Notes under the pieces: generated by a model
The model's input: the letters and a program-made list of their open reading frames with translations, nothing else
Databases searched by the model: none
What the model was told of the DNA's origin: nothing
Program-made: the position numbers and the translations under genes
Part shown: one piece after another, positions 1 to 9,358 of the stretch
How positions within the stretch are numbered: position 1 is the stretch's first letter
Layout: every line of letters starts with the position of its first letter
Assembly (NCBI RefSeq): GCF_900142375.1
Contig: NZ_FRAR01000007.1
Location: 110,052-174,051 of the forward strand
DNA length: 64,000 bases
Direction of reading: 5' to 3'
Source of the DNA: Desulforamulus aeronauticus DSM 10349
Lineage (GTDB): Bacteria; Bacillota; Desulfotomaculia; Desulfotomaculales; Desulfotomaculaceae

Positions 1-1635
1 TAAGTTGTATTTTGCCCCGGCATCAACCAGGTCTTTTCCCTTAGTCAGACATTCTTCTATACAAGCTGATAAGAAGGGTCTGGGAACCATCTCCTGGTGG
101 AGTTTTTGTGCTACCAAAGTGGCGATAATGGAGTGTTTAATTAAATTACTAAACTGTCTATAGAAGGCTTCTTCAACTTCTTCATAGGATTCAAAGCTGA
201 TTGGGTCTTTTTCGTCCAAACCTATTTTTTCACCGGTAATCCTGCTTTTGCCTTGGTTTAAGGCAAATTCTAAGGCTGCCGTAAAGTTGATATTGACGGC
301 GGACGTCCATTCGCCTGTTTTACGAAAATGAGGTACTACGCAACCACAGTTGTTCCAGTCTCTGGCATCCTCTGGCTCATAACCGGCATTGATGAGCATT
401 TGATAGCCCGCATTATCGTTATGGATGGCCGGAAAGCCAGTGCCTTTACTGACCAAATGGGTTACCGCCTCTAAAAATTGACTGGGACAATCTTGATGAA
501 TTCTCACACTTAAACCCGGTTGGTGCGTCTTTACCCTTTCCGTGGCTTGTAAACACATATAAGAAAGATCATTGGTGGCATCTTTTCCTTCTCTTGTTTT
601 CCCACCCACTGTTAGGTTTTGAAATTGATTGTATCCTGCGAAAAACTCAGCGGTATTGGCTGAGATTGTCCACACCCATTCAGAAAGCTTGAGCCAAAGA
701 GAGTCAATGAGTTCCTGCAGCTGATCTTTCGTCATTATGCCCTTAGCCAGATCAGCTTTAAAGTAGGGAAGCATAAATTGGTCAAATCTCCCCACATTAA
801 GTGCCAGGGGATTTTCAGATAGGATGCCGCCAAGTTGCGTAAACCAGACAAATTGAATTGCTTCATAAAAGGTAGTAGGTGGATTTTCCGGTATTTTACT
901 ACATATTGTCGCGATCTTTAAGAGTTCTTCTTTCCTGATTGCATTATTTTCTAATGCGGCCATTTCTTCAGCTTTTTTAGCATATCTCTGGGCCAGGGTA
1001 ATAATCCCTTTAGAAGTAATGATAATTGACTGATAAAAATCTCTTTTCTTCATATCTTCTGATGATGTAAGGGATAGCTCTGCCAGATGTTCTTTCGCCT
1101 CTCTAATGATGCCGCTAAAGCCTTTTTTGAATAGAACATCCTGATAATCAGGTGTTATTTCACCGACAGCTTGCCGCCATTTAGAATCATTATCAATAAA
1201 ACCAGTATCAACTGCAACCTTGGCCGTTTCTGCCGGTAATTGCGCCAAAAAAGCTTCTTCTAAAGATTTTCCTTGCCAATAAGGAAATATATTTTTTCTA
1301 ACGAAGGCCCTTTGCTCATCTGTTATGATATATGGGTCTTGAACTCTTTTATCGAAATCATCCATTTCCCGATCTACCCAGGTCCACGAGAACTCAGGCG
1401 TTAAAATACCACATTTTCTAAATTCACCAACAACGCCGACTATCAACTCTCCCTCAAAAATAGTAACGTCCAACTGTTCACAAGTGTCTCTGAAAGCTTT
1501 CGCCCTTCTGATCGCTGTTGCTTCACCCTCTGTATTCTTGTGAGACTCTGTCCAAATCCTGGCTCTTTGGTAAGAAATCACCGGCTTGGCATTAATATAA
1601 TGCTGTCTAGCTGATTCAATTCTTTCTGTAAGCAT
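1..1635 (-). CDS. Glycyl radical enzyme (pyruvate formate-lyase family), 3' end outside window
   Basis: The open frame runs from ATG at 1635 (preceded by AAGGGGATAATT) off the left edge, giving 545 codons of a family usually near 800 residues. The N-terminus and barrel look like the PFL/diol-dehydratase superfamily, whose members use a glycyl radical and an active-site cysteine for anaerobic C-C, C-O or C-N cleavage. The cysteine loop reads NNCGCVVPH at about residues 432-440. Many eliminases have Glu two residues after the catalytic Cys (GCVEP); here that position is Val, so the substrate is not assignable. The C-terminal glycyl radical motif (RVxG-type) would lie outside the window, and no activating enzyme is visible. 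The XRE-cupin gene just upstream on the same strand may regulate it. Confidence 0.85.
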   Translation of the reverse strand, partial: MLTERIESARQHYINAKPVISYQRARIWTESHKNTEGEATAIRRAKAFRDTCEQLDVTIFEGELIVGVVGEFRKCGILTPEFSWTWVDREMDDFDKRVQDPYIITDEQRAFVRKNIFPYWQGKSLEEAFLAQLPAETAKVAVDTGFIDNDSKWRQAVGEITPDYQDVLFKKGFSGIIREAKEHLAELSLTSSEDMKKRDFYQSIIITSKGIITLAQRYAKKAEEMAALENNAIRKEELLKIATICSKIPENPPTTFYEAIQFVWFTQLGGILSENPLALNVGRFDQFMLPYFKADLAKGIMTKDQLQELIDSLWLKLSEWVWTISANTAEFFAGYNQFQNLTVGGKTREGKDATNDLSYMCLQATERVKTHQPGLSVRIHQDCPSQFLEAVTHLVSKGTGFPAIHNDNAGYQMLINAGYEPEDARDWNNCGCVVPHFRKTGEWTSAVNINFTAALEFALNQGKSRITGEKIGLDEKDPISFESYEEVEEAFYRQFSNLIKHSIIATLVAQKLHQEMVPRPFLSACIEECLTKGKDLVDAGAKYNL

Positions 1636-1743
1636 AATTATCCCCTTTCATTTTGACCCGGATATGTTTTAACGTTTTTTGTTTGTCTTAACGGTCAAGG
1701 TTCCTAAAATTAATCCAGAACGCCAGTGCATTCCGGTTCAATT

Positions 1744-2292
1744 TTAATACTTAACTATATTTTGAAAGACTACTTCAGTGTCATAAGGATTACTATACGT
1801 GTGGTGCTTATTCGATTTGAAGGCTAATGCTGCCGGAGCACTAAGTTCGAAGCTTTGGTCTTCAACAGTTTGCACTAAAGTGCCTTGCGTTACCACAATA
1901 TATTCTTCCGTTGAATTATTATGGGGCATAGACACATGTTTCGCGCCAGGAAGTAATCGAATGTAAAAATATTCAAAACCAGATATTGGGTTATAAGGAA
2001 ATACATTATATAATATCATTTTCTCCTCTAATTCAAATACTGGCTCAAGATCATTTATTGATATTGGATCGTAATTATAGGTTTCACTGCCTAATAGCTC
2101 AGAAAATGAAATTCGTAACCCAGTGGAAATCTTCCATAACGTTGATATCGTGGGGTTTGATTCACCTCTTTCAATTTGACCAAGCATGGCCTTACTTACC
2201 CCAGTTAGATTCGATGTATCTTCCAAAGTCAAGTCTCTTTGAAAGCGAACCCTTTTTAAAACAGCACCTATATTAGAGGTTGGGTCTATCAA
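1744..2292 (-). CDS. XRE-family regulator with C-terminal cupin domain
   Basis: 182 residues. An N-terminal XRE/Cro-type helix-turn-helix spans about residues 8-63 (LTLEDTSNLTGVSKAMLGQIERG). A small-molecule-binding cupin barrel spans about 105-182 and contains the PHNNSTEEYIVV segment typical of these sensors. The start is TTG at 2292, with AAAGG about 9 nt upstream. Such XRE-cupin proteins usually control a neighbouring catabolic operon; here the nearest candidate is the glycyl radical enzyme 108 bp downstream on the same strand. Effector unknown. Confidence 0.85.
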   Translation of the reverse strand: MIDPTSNIGAVLKRVRFQRDLTLEDTSNLTGVSKAMLGQIERGESNPTISTLWKISTGLRISFSELLGSETYNYDPISINDLEPVFELEEKMILYNVFPYNPISGFEYFYIRLLPGAKHVSMPHNNSTEEYIVVTQGTLVQTVEDQSFELSAPAALAFKSNKHHTYSNPYDTEVVFQNIVKY

Positions 2293-2440
2293 TTATATCA
2301 ACCTTTCTTCACACGTAGAAAATGTACTGACCCTCGTGATTTTATAAAAATAGTTCAGCGGTTATCCCATCAATACTATTATATTGTATTTTATGCGTTA
2401 TTGCATACTTTTAAATATCTGTAAAATATGAGGAGTGGAA

Positions 2441-2830
2441 TTACTTCTTCCTTCTTAATTTACCTTTTGCTTTTTTTATATTCTCAGCAACTCTAAATTT
2501 TACTATGTCGCTTATTAATCCATAAGGTAGTGGCTTTTCTAGAGGAAATTGCACGGATCCTTTTGCCCCTTTATATTCCGATAATTCACGTTTAAAGGCA
2601 TCAATCCCGCTAGGAGTTGGGTAAAACCCTATATGATTTTTATAGGCAGCGAAATGCACCAGATTCCCATGCAACGCAAAGGTAGGCATTTGATAACTGA
2701 TCTTTTCCTCTGCATCCGGTGCAGACTCTTTTATGACTTTTCTTAACATTTTTAGTATTTCCTGAACCTCCGGGGAAAACTGTAAAATGTATTCATCAAT
2801 TGACTCATAGGTAATTTTATTGCTATCCAT
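2441..2830 (-). CDS. DUF1801 / YdhG-like protein
   Basis: 129 residues. The pattern of an N-terminal YIxxFSPEVQEILKMLR helix, then KISYQMPTF, HFAAYKNHIGFYP and a C-terminal basic tail matches DUF1801 (YdhG/Fra-like), a small frataxin-like fold. Some Bacillus members have been proposed as iron chaperones; the role here is unproven. ATG at 2830 is preceded by AAGGAGAAAAC. It is a single gene between the XRE regulator and the nitroreductase, both also on the minus strand. Confidence 0.75.
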   Translation of the reverse strand: MDSNKITYESIDEYILQFSPEVQEILKMLRKVIKESAPDAEEKISYQMPTFALHGNLVHFAAYKNHIGFYPTPSGIDAFKRELSEYKGAKGSVQFPLEKPLPYGLISDIVKFRVAENIKKAKGKLRRKK

Positions 2831-2899
2831 GTTTTCTCCTTAATTCATTCATTAAATCAATTTTCAAAAGATTGCATGGCAAGAGTTATGGCTATACAC

Positions 2900-3430
2900 T
2901 CAATCTACAGACGGAAATACATTGTAGAATACCGTTTTACTCTTTTCAAAACGTGCATTATGAAATGCATGGGGGGTTGCCTCCTCATGGGGGTAGCCAA
3001 GAAGCAATATTGCGACCGGGACAATGCTTTCCGGCAAAGCAAACTTTTCTCTGATTGCTGTCGGATCAAAATGTCCAACCCAGGTAGAACCTAATCCTAA
3101 ATTAGTAGCTTCTAACATCATGTGCGTGGCAACAATGCTTGCATCAATATCTCCGCTGTCCTTGCCATCGTATTTTCTTTTCCAGCTCACCGTTTGGTCA
3201 TAGCAAATCAGTATAGCCAAAGTTTCATGGAAACGATAGGGAGTACAGTCTCTCATTTTATTTAGGCTGTCCTCACTATCAAGTACAAGGATCCGCTGCG
3301 GCTGATAATTTACAGCAGTTGGAGCGACCCTGCCAGCCTCCAAAATCAAATCCACTTTTTCCTGTTCGACTTTTTTATGAGTAAACTTTCTAACAGAGTA
3401 ACGCTGTTTTGCTAATTCTAAAAAGTCCAT
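2900..3430 (-). CDS. Nitroreductase-family flavoprotein
   Basis: 176 residues, the usual length of a compact nitroreductase. Family marks are the N-terminal FLELAKQRYSVRKFTHKKV (FMN phosphate-binding Arg-Ser-x-Arg), VAPTAVNYQPQRILVL, an LGLGSTWVGHFDP segment and IVPVAILLLGYP near the C-terminus. These FMN enzymes reduce nitro groups, quinones or similar substrates with NAD(P)H; the physiological substrate is not predictable. ATG at 3430 has an upstream GGAGGTAATTT. It is separated by 215 bp from pdxT. Confidence 0.85.
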   Translation of the reverse strand: MDFLELAKQRYSVRKFTHKKVEQEKVDLILEAGRVAPTAVNYQPQRILVLDSEDSLNKMRDCTPYRFHETLAILICYDQTVSWKRKYDGKDSGDIDASIVATHMMLEATNLGLGSTWVGHFDPTAIREKFALPESIVPVAILLLGYPHEEATPHAFHNARFEKSKTVFYNVFPSVD

Positions 3431-3585
3431 ATTAAATTACCTCCAATATTATTTTAAATATCTACACGTAACTTTATAATGCAAAGTATATATTCTAATA
3501 GAATTATATTCAAGCACGTACCTTTTCGTTAGATACTATCCTTTAGGTTAGTATTAACATACCCCTGCAATTTTTTACCTGGTGC

Positions 3586-3626
3586 CAAAAAACAAGGGCA
3601 TCAGGATTATGCATCCCGATGCCCTT
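3586..3626 (-). terminator. Rho-independent terminator of pdxST
   Basis: Arms AAGGGCATC (3594-3602) and GATGCCCTT (3618-3626) form a hairpin. On the minus strand it is followed by a T-rich tract (TTGTTTTTTGG), 20 bp after the pdxT stop. Confidence 0.85.
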
Positions 3627-3645
3627 AGATTCTTCTATACAGATT

Positions 3646-4227
3646 TTATTGTAAGTAATCTTTTACCAGTTTCAGAAAATGCCGATGTACCAAGGGATCC
3701 TTTGTAAGTTCTGGATGAAAGGAAGTGACTAATTGGCGACCCTGTTGTGCCGCGACGATCCTGCCATTTATCCGAGAAAGAACATTGACATCCTCACCCA
3801 CACTTTCAATATATGGCGCGCGAATAAACGGCATGGGGATTTGTTTTTCTCCTTCTCCATGAAAAGAAGCTACGGCGTTAAAGCTGCCCAACTGTCTGCC
3901 ATAGGCATTACGAACAACTGAAATATCCATCGTTCCCAAATGCTTCATCGGACTGTTGACAATTGTTTTGGCAAGCAGAATCATTCCTGCACAGGTTCCA
4001 AAAACAGGCATGCCCTTGCTAATGTATTGTCGTATATCATCGATCATATCTAAATCACAGAGCAATTTCCCCATCACGGTACTTTCGCCGCCCGGCAAAA
4101 TGATGCCGTCGAAAGACTTAGACAAATCCATTTTATTTCGGATTTCCATACTATTTACACCCAGCATATCAAGCATGTTCCGGTGTTCGATAAAGGCACC
4201 CTGTACAGCTAAAACACCAATTATCAT
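3646..4227 (-). CDS. pdxT: Pyridoxal 5'-phosphate synthase, glutaminase subunit PdxT
   Basis: 193 residues, the normal PdxT length. It is a class I glutamine amidotransferase that hydrolyses glutamine and delivers ammonia to PdxS. The triad is visible: nucleophile Cys79 in FGTCAGM, with His171 and Glu173 in SFHPELT; the GGEST motif is at 46-50. Its ATG overlaps the pdxS stop codon (TAATG), so the two are translationally coupled, as expected for subunits of one complex. Confidence 0.97.
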   Translation of the reverse strand: MIIGVLAVQGAFIEHRNMLDMLGVNSMEIRNKMDLSKSFDGIILPGGESTVMGKLLCDLDMIDDIRQYISKGMPVFGTCAGMILLAKTIVNSPMKHLGTMDISVVRNAYGRQLGSFNAVASFHGEGEKQIPMPFIRAPYIESVGEDVNVLSRINGRIVAAQQGRQLVTSFHPELTKDPLVHRHFLKLVKDYLQ

Positions 4228-5102
4228 TATTTTCCACGCTCCGACATCAGTAACTCAATTTCACTTTCGTTAATGCCGACCATGGCTTCGCCAAGATCTT
4301 CGGACAGTGCGGCAAGCATCTCTGCGTCCTGATAATTGGTAACAGCCTTTACGATGGCGTTAGCTCTTTTCGCAGGATTTCCCGATTTGAAAATTCCCGA
4401 CCCGACAAATACGCCTTCCGCACCAAGCTGCATCATTAACGCGGCATCCGCGGGGGTGGCAATACCGCCCGCAGCAAAGTTGACCACCGGCAGCTTGCCA
4501 TGCTCATGCACATATTTTAAAAGCTCATAGGGCACAGCCAAATTCTTGGCAGCCTCATACAGTTCATCCGCTAAAAGGGTTTGCACCCGGCGCATATCGG
4601 CATTAATTTTCCTCATATGACGCACAGCCTGAATAATATCACCCGTACCGGGTTCTCCTTTGGTACGAATCATCGCTGCGCCCTCCTGGATTCTGCGCAG
4701 AGCCTCCCCTAAATCTCTGGCACCGCAAACAAAAGGAACCTTAAATTTACTTTTGTCAATATGATGGGTGTCATCTGCGGGCGACAAAACCTCACTCTCA
4801 TCGACATAATCGATCTCCAAGGCTTCCAATATTTGCGCTTCCACAAAATGTCCTATCCTTACTTTAGCCATCACAGGTATGCTTACTGCCGCCTGGATGC
4901 CCCGAATCATTTTGGGATCACTCATTCTGGCAACCCCGCTGGCAGCTCGGATATCAGCCGGAATACGCTCCAACGCCATAACGGCACAAGCTCCGGCTTC
5001 TTCTGCGATTTTCGCCTGCTCCGGTGTCGTGACATCCATAATGACACCGCCTTTAAGCATTTGCGCAAGCTCCTTGTTCAAATTGTAACGGTTATCTTCC
5101 AC
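4227..5102 (-). CDS. pdxS: Pyridoxal 5'-phosphate synthase, lyase subunit PdxS
   Basis: 291 residues, full length. PdxS is a (beta/alpha)8 enzyme that makes PLP from ribose 5-phosphate, glyceraldehyde 3-phosphate and ammonia. Asp23 ([10 protein letters not shown]), the Schiff-base Lys80 (MAKVRIGH) and Lys148 (RTKGEPGTG) are all present. It is the first gene of the pdxST operon and is divergent from pdxR; the 120-bp intergenic region presumably carries both promoters and the PdxR site. Confidence 0.97.
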   Translation of the reverse strand: MEDNRYNLNKELAQMLKGGVIMDVTTPEQAKIAEEAGACAVMALERIPADIRAASGVARMSDPKMIRGIQAAVSIPVMAKVRIGHFVEAQILEALEIDYVDESEVLSPADDTHHIDKSKFKVPFVCGARDLGEALRRIQEGAAMIRTKGEPGTGDIIQAVRHMRKINADMRRVQTLLADELYEAAKNLAVPYELLKYVHEHGKLPVVNFAAGGIATPADAALMMQLGAEGVFVGSGIFKSGNPAKRANAIVKAVTNYQDAEMLAALSEDLGEAMVGINESEIELLMSERGK

Positions 5103-5222
5103 CGTATAATTCCTCCTTCGTATGAATGAATTTCCTCAATGTCATAAGTATAACTGAAAGAGGTATTGTTGAAATATCCAAATTGATATATATTAATAAG
5201 ACCAGATAGGGAGATGAGTTGG

Positions 5223-6623
5223 ATGCTAACCTATGATTTTAATAGTAAAGGCAAACTGCCTTTATATATTTGCCTTTACAACTATATTAAAAAAGATATT
5301 CTGAGCGGCATTTTAAAACCTGACGAGAAACTACCTTCTAAGCGTAATCTTGCACAACACTTAAAGATCAGTGTGATTTCAGTAGAAAACGCCTATGCAC
5401 AGTTAATACTGGAAGGATACATTTACGCCATTGAGAAGAAAGGATATTTCGTCAGCCCATTGCACGACACATTACCCGATCCGGTGGTTTCTCCTGTGAA
5501 AAAGCAATTTGTTCACGCTGCTGCCAAAGACGGATATATTTTTGATTTTCAATCCAATAATATCTGTTCTGGTAAATTTCCTTTCTCGACCTGGGCAAAA
5601 TTAATGCGTGAAACCTTATCCGAACAAGCTGCTCATTTGCTGGAGGCTACGCCATACAACGGCATTGAAGAACTGAGAAAGGCCATTGCAGACCACTTAT
5701 ACCGTTTTCGTGGCATTTCTGTGCTTCCCCAACAAATTGTTATCGGTGCCGGGACCGAATATCTCTACAGCCTGATCATTCAGCTATTCGGGAGAAATCG
5801 TATTTATGCAATTGAAGATCCTGGTTATCCCAAAATGGCTAAGATCTATAAAAGTAATGATGCCTCATGTGTATTTATCGGTATGGATAATAGTGGCCTA
5901 TCTCTCAAGGAATTAGAGGCTTCTGCTGCGGATATCGTGCACATATCGCCTTCCCATCATTTCCCTACCGGTATTGTTATGCCGATCAAACGACGACAAG
6001 AGCTCCTGATATGGGCAAATAAAAAGGATGGGCGCTATATCTTGGAGGATGATTATGATAGCGAGTTCCGTTTCTCAGGAAAACCCGTGCAAACCCTGCA
6101 AAGTATTGATGTCAACGAGAAAGTGATTTACATTAATACCTTTAGCAAAAGCATCGCCCCCTCCATCCGCATTAGCTTCATGGTTTTGCCGCCGCATTTA
6201 ATGAATAAATACAGAGAAGATTTCCATTTTTATTCCTGTACCGTACCAAGCTTTGAACAATTTACCTTAGCTAAATTTATAGCCAATGGGTACTTTGAAC
6301 GCCACATCAATAGGATGCGTTATTACTATAAAAGACAAAGAGACTCAGTCATTCACTTGTTAAAGTGCAGTCCTTTACGAGATAGAATCACAATATTAGA
6401 AGAAGATTCGGGCCTTCATTTCCTTATGAAAATACAGACCAACATGAGTGACGAGGCGATTGTCAAAACAGCGAATAAGCAAGGCATACGACTATCCTGC
6501 CTATCTAATTATTTCTATGATTCCTCAAGGCAGGAGGACGGCGTTATCATCGTCAATTATTCCGGCATCGAGTATGATAAAACGGAAGAGGCCATGCAAC
6601 GCCTGATAAAGGTATTCATGTAA
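5223..6623 (+). CDS. pdxR: MocR/GntR-family regulator of pyridoxine synthesis, PdxR
   Basis: 466 residues from ATG 5223. The upstream in-frame ATG at 5214 sits directly on the GGGAG ribosome binding site, whereas 5223 is spaced 9 nt from it, so 5223 is preferred. An N-terminal GntR winged helix (about residues 11-80) is followed by a type I aminotransferase-fold domain with the PLP lysine in NTFSKSIAPS (about residue 309) and the EDDYDSEFR segment. In this family PLP bound to the aminotransferase domain controls DNA binding. The divergent position to pdxST makes it the local activator. Confidence 0.92.
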   Translation: MLTYDFNSKGKLPLYICLYNYIKKDILSGILKPDEKLPSKRNLAQHLKISVISVENAYAQLILEGYIYAIEKKGYFVSPLHDTLPDPVVSPVKKQFVHAAAKDGYIFDFQSNNICSGKFPFSTWAKLMRETLSEQAAHLLEATPYNGIEELRKAIADHLYRFRGISVLPQQIVIGAGTEYLYSLIIQLFGRNRIYAIEDPGYPKMAKIYKSNDASCVFIGMDNSGLSLKELEASAADIVHISPSHHFPTGIVMPIKRRQELLIWANKKDGRYILEDDYDSEFRFSGKPVQTLQSIDVNEKVIYINTFSKSIAPSIRISFMVLPPHLMNKYREDFHFYSCTVPSFEQFTLAKFIANGYFERHINRMRYYYKRQRDSVIHLLKCSPLRDRITILEEDSGLHFLMKIQTNMSDEAIVKTANKQGIRLSCLSNYFYDSSRQEDGVIIVNYSGIEYDKTEEAMQRLIKVFM

Positions 6624-6710
6624 ATATCAACATCTTGGGGTGAAACCGTCTTATTTTCCCTCTTGACCACGGTAATCATTTACATTCCCACCGTGAACGA
6701 AATCAGCGCA

Positions 6711-6738
6711 AAAAGACCCACTCTGTTACAGGTGGGTC
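6711..6738 (-). terminator. Rho-independent terminator after the FMN reductase
   Basis: Arms GACCCAC (6715-6721) and GTGGGTC (6732-6738). Read on the minus strand the hairpin is followed by TTTTTG. It lies about 20 bp past the stop of the reductase gene. Confidence 0.65.
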
Positions 6739-6756
6739 ATACGGCGGGTGCCGATA

Positions 6757-7316
6757 TTATTTCCTATTTCTAATAAAAGCAAGAAAAGCATCTGCTTGTT
6801 TGATTAAATATGGAGCGCTTGTGGTTAGCTCTAGTTTCCCATCTTGATTCACCTGTTGCATGGCATTTGGGATGGTTAGACGAGGCAGATTCATAATATC
6901 CATATTTAGAAAGCTCAGCAAGGTAACTAAATGATCCTGGGCAATCCCTGTACCAGACATTCCCGGTGAAATCCCGCTGATGGCAGCTGGCTTCCCTGTT
7001 AAAACCTGCCCTTCTGTTTTGCTAATTGGCCTTGAAAGCCAATCAATTAAATTTTTCAGCACCCCAGGGAAGAAATGATTGTATTCTGGTGTAAAAAACA
7101 AATGCCGTCGGCCTCTTTAACCTTTTCTCTTATTTCTTTAACCTTTGCCGGAGCTGGATATTCAATGTCCTGATTAAAAAGAGGAACCTCACTATAATCT
7201 AATATTTCAACACTTGCTTTATCTTTTATATATTTTTCCGCCTCTTTGGCAAGTTGAAGATTAAAAGAGTCCTTCCGCAGAGATCCCACAATTAACATTA
7301 TCGTAGTATTTTCCAT
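6757..7316 (-). pseudogene. NAD(P)H-dependent FMN reductase, split by a 1-base frameshift
   Basis: Two frames together make one flavodoxin-like reductase of about 187 residues. The first (7316 to 7056) carries MLIVGSLRKDSFN and KEADGICF. The second (from about 7101 to 6757) continues with TPEYNHFFPGVLKNLIDWLS, the hallmark FMN-site region. Adding one T to the six-T run (minus strand; A run at 7093-7098) restores a continuous reading GICFFTPEYN. The rest of the sequence is well kept. It may be a recent mutation, a homopolymer sequencing error or polymerase slippage; as written the protein is broken. Confidence 0.8.
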
Positions 7317-7657
7317 TTATTTTCCTCCTTACGCGATTAATTTATTCCAGTATCAACCCATTTTTTGTTCTTGTAAAGATATAAAGCTATATTTTTCCTC
7401 ATCTAGTTTCGCTTTTAATCATCAGGCAATTCATTGAATGAGCCAATGCTCCACAAATTGGCTGCAATCAATATCTAGTTTTTAGCCTGGCGTTTACTAT
7501 ATTCCTATAATTGGCTTATTTATCCCAGATTTGTACCTGCTAACTTCTGCCTCAGTCAATAACTTACGTAATCTATAACCCTTTGCCTCCATCTCTTCTT
7601 AAGGGAAGCCTATCAATACCAACTCTTATTTCCTTGTTTTTAGAAGTTTGTTTATAT
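7317..7657. other. Intergenic region, 341 bp
   Basis: Lies between the FMN reductase start and the histidine kinase stop, both minus strand. GGAGG-like sequence precedes the reductase ATG. A weak inverted repeat TTTGTTTA/TAAACAAA at 7647-7666 overlaps the kinase stop and lacks a clear T tract. I see no further gene, riboswitch or repeat. Confidence 0.6.
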
Positions 7658-9355
7658 CTAAACAAATTTAAACCAGAATACTACCCCATCCTTGCTATTT
7701 TTAACACCATACGAAAATTTATGTACTTCCAGAATTGTACGTGAAATGGAAAGTCCAAGCCCTGTACCCTTTGTCTTACTGCGTGAAACCTCCGCTTTTC
7801 TGTAAGGCAGCCATATTTCGTTTATCTTTTCTTCCGGGATGTGGCTGCCGCTATTGTAAAATTCAAGTGTAGTGTCAAATATTCTTATACGAATTGATCC
7901 ACCCTCAGGAGTACTATCAAGTGCATTGACAAAAAAATTATCAATAACTCTTTCAATTAAAGAATTATCCGCCTTGATAACCGCATCACCTTCGAGACTC
8001 GTCATTATGTGTTTATCATGACAAACTTGACTGTAACGATTCGTTATTTTAGCACACACTTCACCAAGGGATACATCCTCGAATTTTATTAGCAACCTAT
8101 CAGATTCTAATCTTGACAATTCAAGCATTTCTCGAATTATCTTGTCCATACGGTTTACATTAGCCTGGATATTACCTGCATAGTACTCCCTTTTCTCTGT
8201 ATGAACATTTTCCATAAGGTTTTGTGCATACCCTGAAATAATGCTTAAAGGTGTTTTCAAATCATGAGCTAAAGCATTTGTTATTTCATTCCGATGTTTT
8301 TCAAGCTCTTCTCTCTTTTGATAGGTTTTATAGGTTTGTTCTGAAAGAATCAAGGCTGCTGCAAAAAAGGTTATAAAGCAACTCAACCACACAAAAGTCA
8401 ATGTACCAGCACATTGATCCAGAAGATTAACTTCCCGGGCAAAAACTGTCCAGAATTCACTATAATTATTTTGGTCGTTCGTCTCTTTTATAGTATTCTG
8501 ATAAGGTATCGGTAGGTAATAGCGGTATGTTACCGGATTTACTCTTTCATAAGAAATATCCCCCGTATAATGCTTAACAGCCTCTCTTAACTTTTCTTTA
8601 TTCAGTACCATATTACGTAGCTTCGCCTGTCTTTCATCATTGCCATCGCTGTTATTGGCAGGCTGGATGCTGCCATGCTCAAAATATGGTAAATCATTGG
8701 TATTTTTATAGTTTGAAGTATAGATAAGATTGTTTTGCCTTGTTCCACCACTTGACTTTACTTCCCCATGATCATCAAAGCTATGAGCATACATGGGAGT
8801 AACACTTATTTTATCAGGAATAATCATTTCATCATCAAGCCAAAAGCCTTCAATATTAAGTAAATACCCTGCCAAATCTCCTACCTTTTTAGCCTTTGGT
8901 TCAGCATATAAATAATTTTCAAGCTCCGTTACCGATTTTTCGTCAAACCAATCCTTCGGCTTTACATATCCGTATCCAATATAATGTTTGCTGCCTTCGC
9001 TATACTCTGTGTAGCTGCCTAACCAGTTATCGTTTGTATTAAAAATCAGCTTGTAATCGCCCGTAAAGATCGCCAGTTCTGTCCCTAAATCGGTGAAAAA
9101 GGGAGAATTTCTGACGAATTGCTTTTTTACCTTTGCAATATCAGTAACTTGATTATTGCTATCAATGGCATCTTGTAGGGTGCTTTCAATAGTACTATTA
9201 ACTCGTAAAGCGAATGTTCGGAGTTCCAAGCCCTTCATTTTCTTTTCTTGAAATATCAGTAATATGCTAAAACCGGTCATTAGCACCAGATAAGCAGCTA
9301 ATAAGGCAGCCAAGGTACGTATATATATGGTCTGCTTTGTTTTGTTCTTTTTCAA
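7658..9355 (-). CDS. Membrane sensor histidine kinase
   Basis: 565 residues. TM1 is about 11-35, then a large extracytoplasmic region of roughly 280 residues, TM2 about 316-338, then a HisKA dimerisation domain with phospho-His364 (ALAHDLKTPLSII) and a HATPase domain (KTKGTGLGLSISRTI). There is no obvious HAMP domain. It starts 3 nt after the stop of the response regulator at 9359, so the two are co-transcribed. The extracellular sensor region resembles nothing I can name, and no dedicated target gene is adjacent, so the stimulus is unknown. Confidence 0.9.
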   Translation of the reverse strand: MKKNKTKQTIYIRTLAALLAAYLVLMTGFSILLIFQEKKMKGLELRTFALRVNSTIESTLQDAIDSNNQVTDIAKVKKQFVRNSPFFTDLGTELAIFTGDYKLIFNTNDNWLGSYTEYSEGSKHYIGYGYVKPKDWFDEKSVTELENYLYAEPKAKKVGDLAGYLLNIEGFWLDDEMIIPDKISVTPMYAHSFDDHGEVKSSGGTRQNNLIYTSNYKNTNDLPYFEHGSIQPANNSDGNDERQAKLRNMVLNKEKLREAVKHYTGDISYERVNPVTYRYYLPIPYQNTIKETNDQNNYSEFWTVFAREVNLLDQCAGTLTFVWLSCFITFFAAALILSEQTYKTYQKREELEKHRNEITNALAHDLKTPLSIISGYAQNLMENVHTEKREYYAGNIQANVNRMDKIIREMLELSRLESDRLLIKFEDVSLGEVCAKITNRYSQVCHDKHIMTSLEGDAVIKADNSLIERVIDNFFVNALDSTPEGGSIRIRIFDTTLEFYNSGSHIPEEKINEIWLPYRKAEVSRSKTKGTGLGLSISRTILEVHKFSYGVKNSKDGVVFWFKFV

Positions 9356-9358
9356 TTT

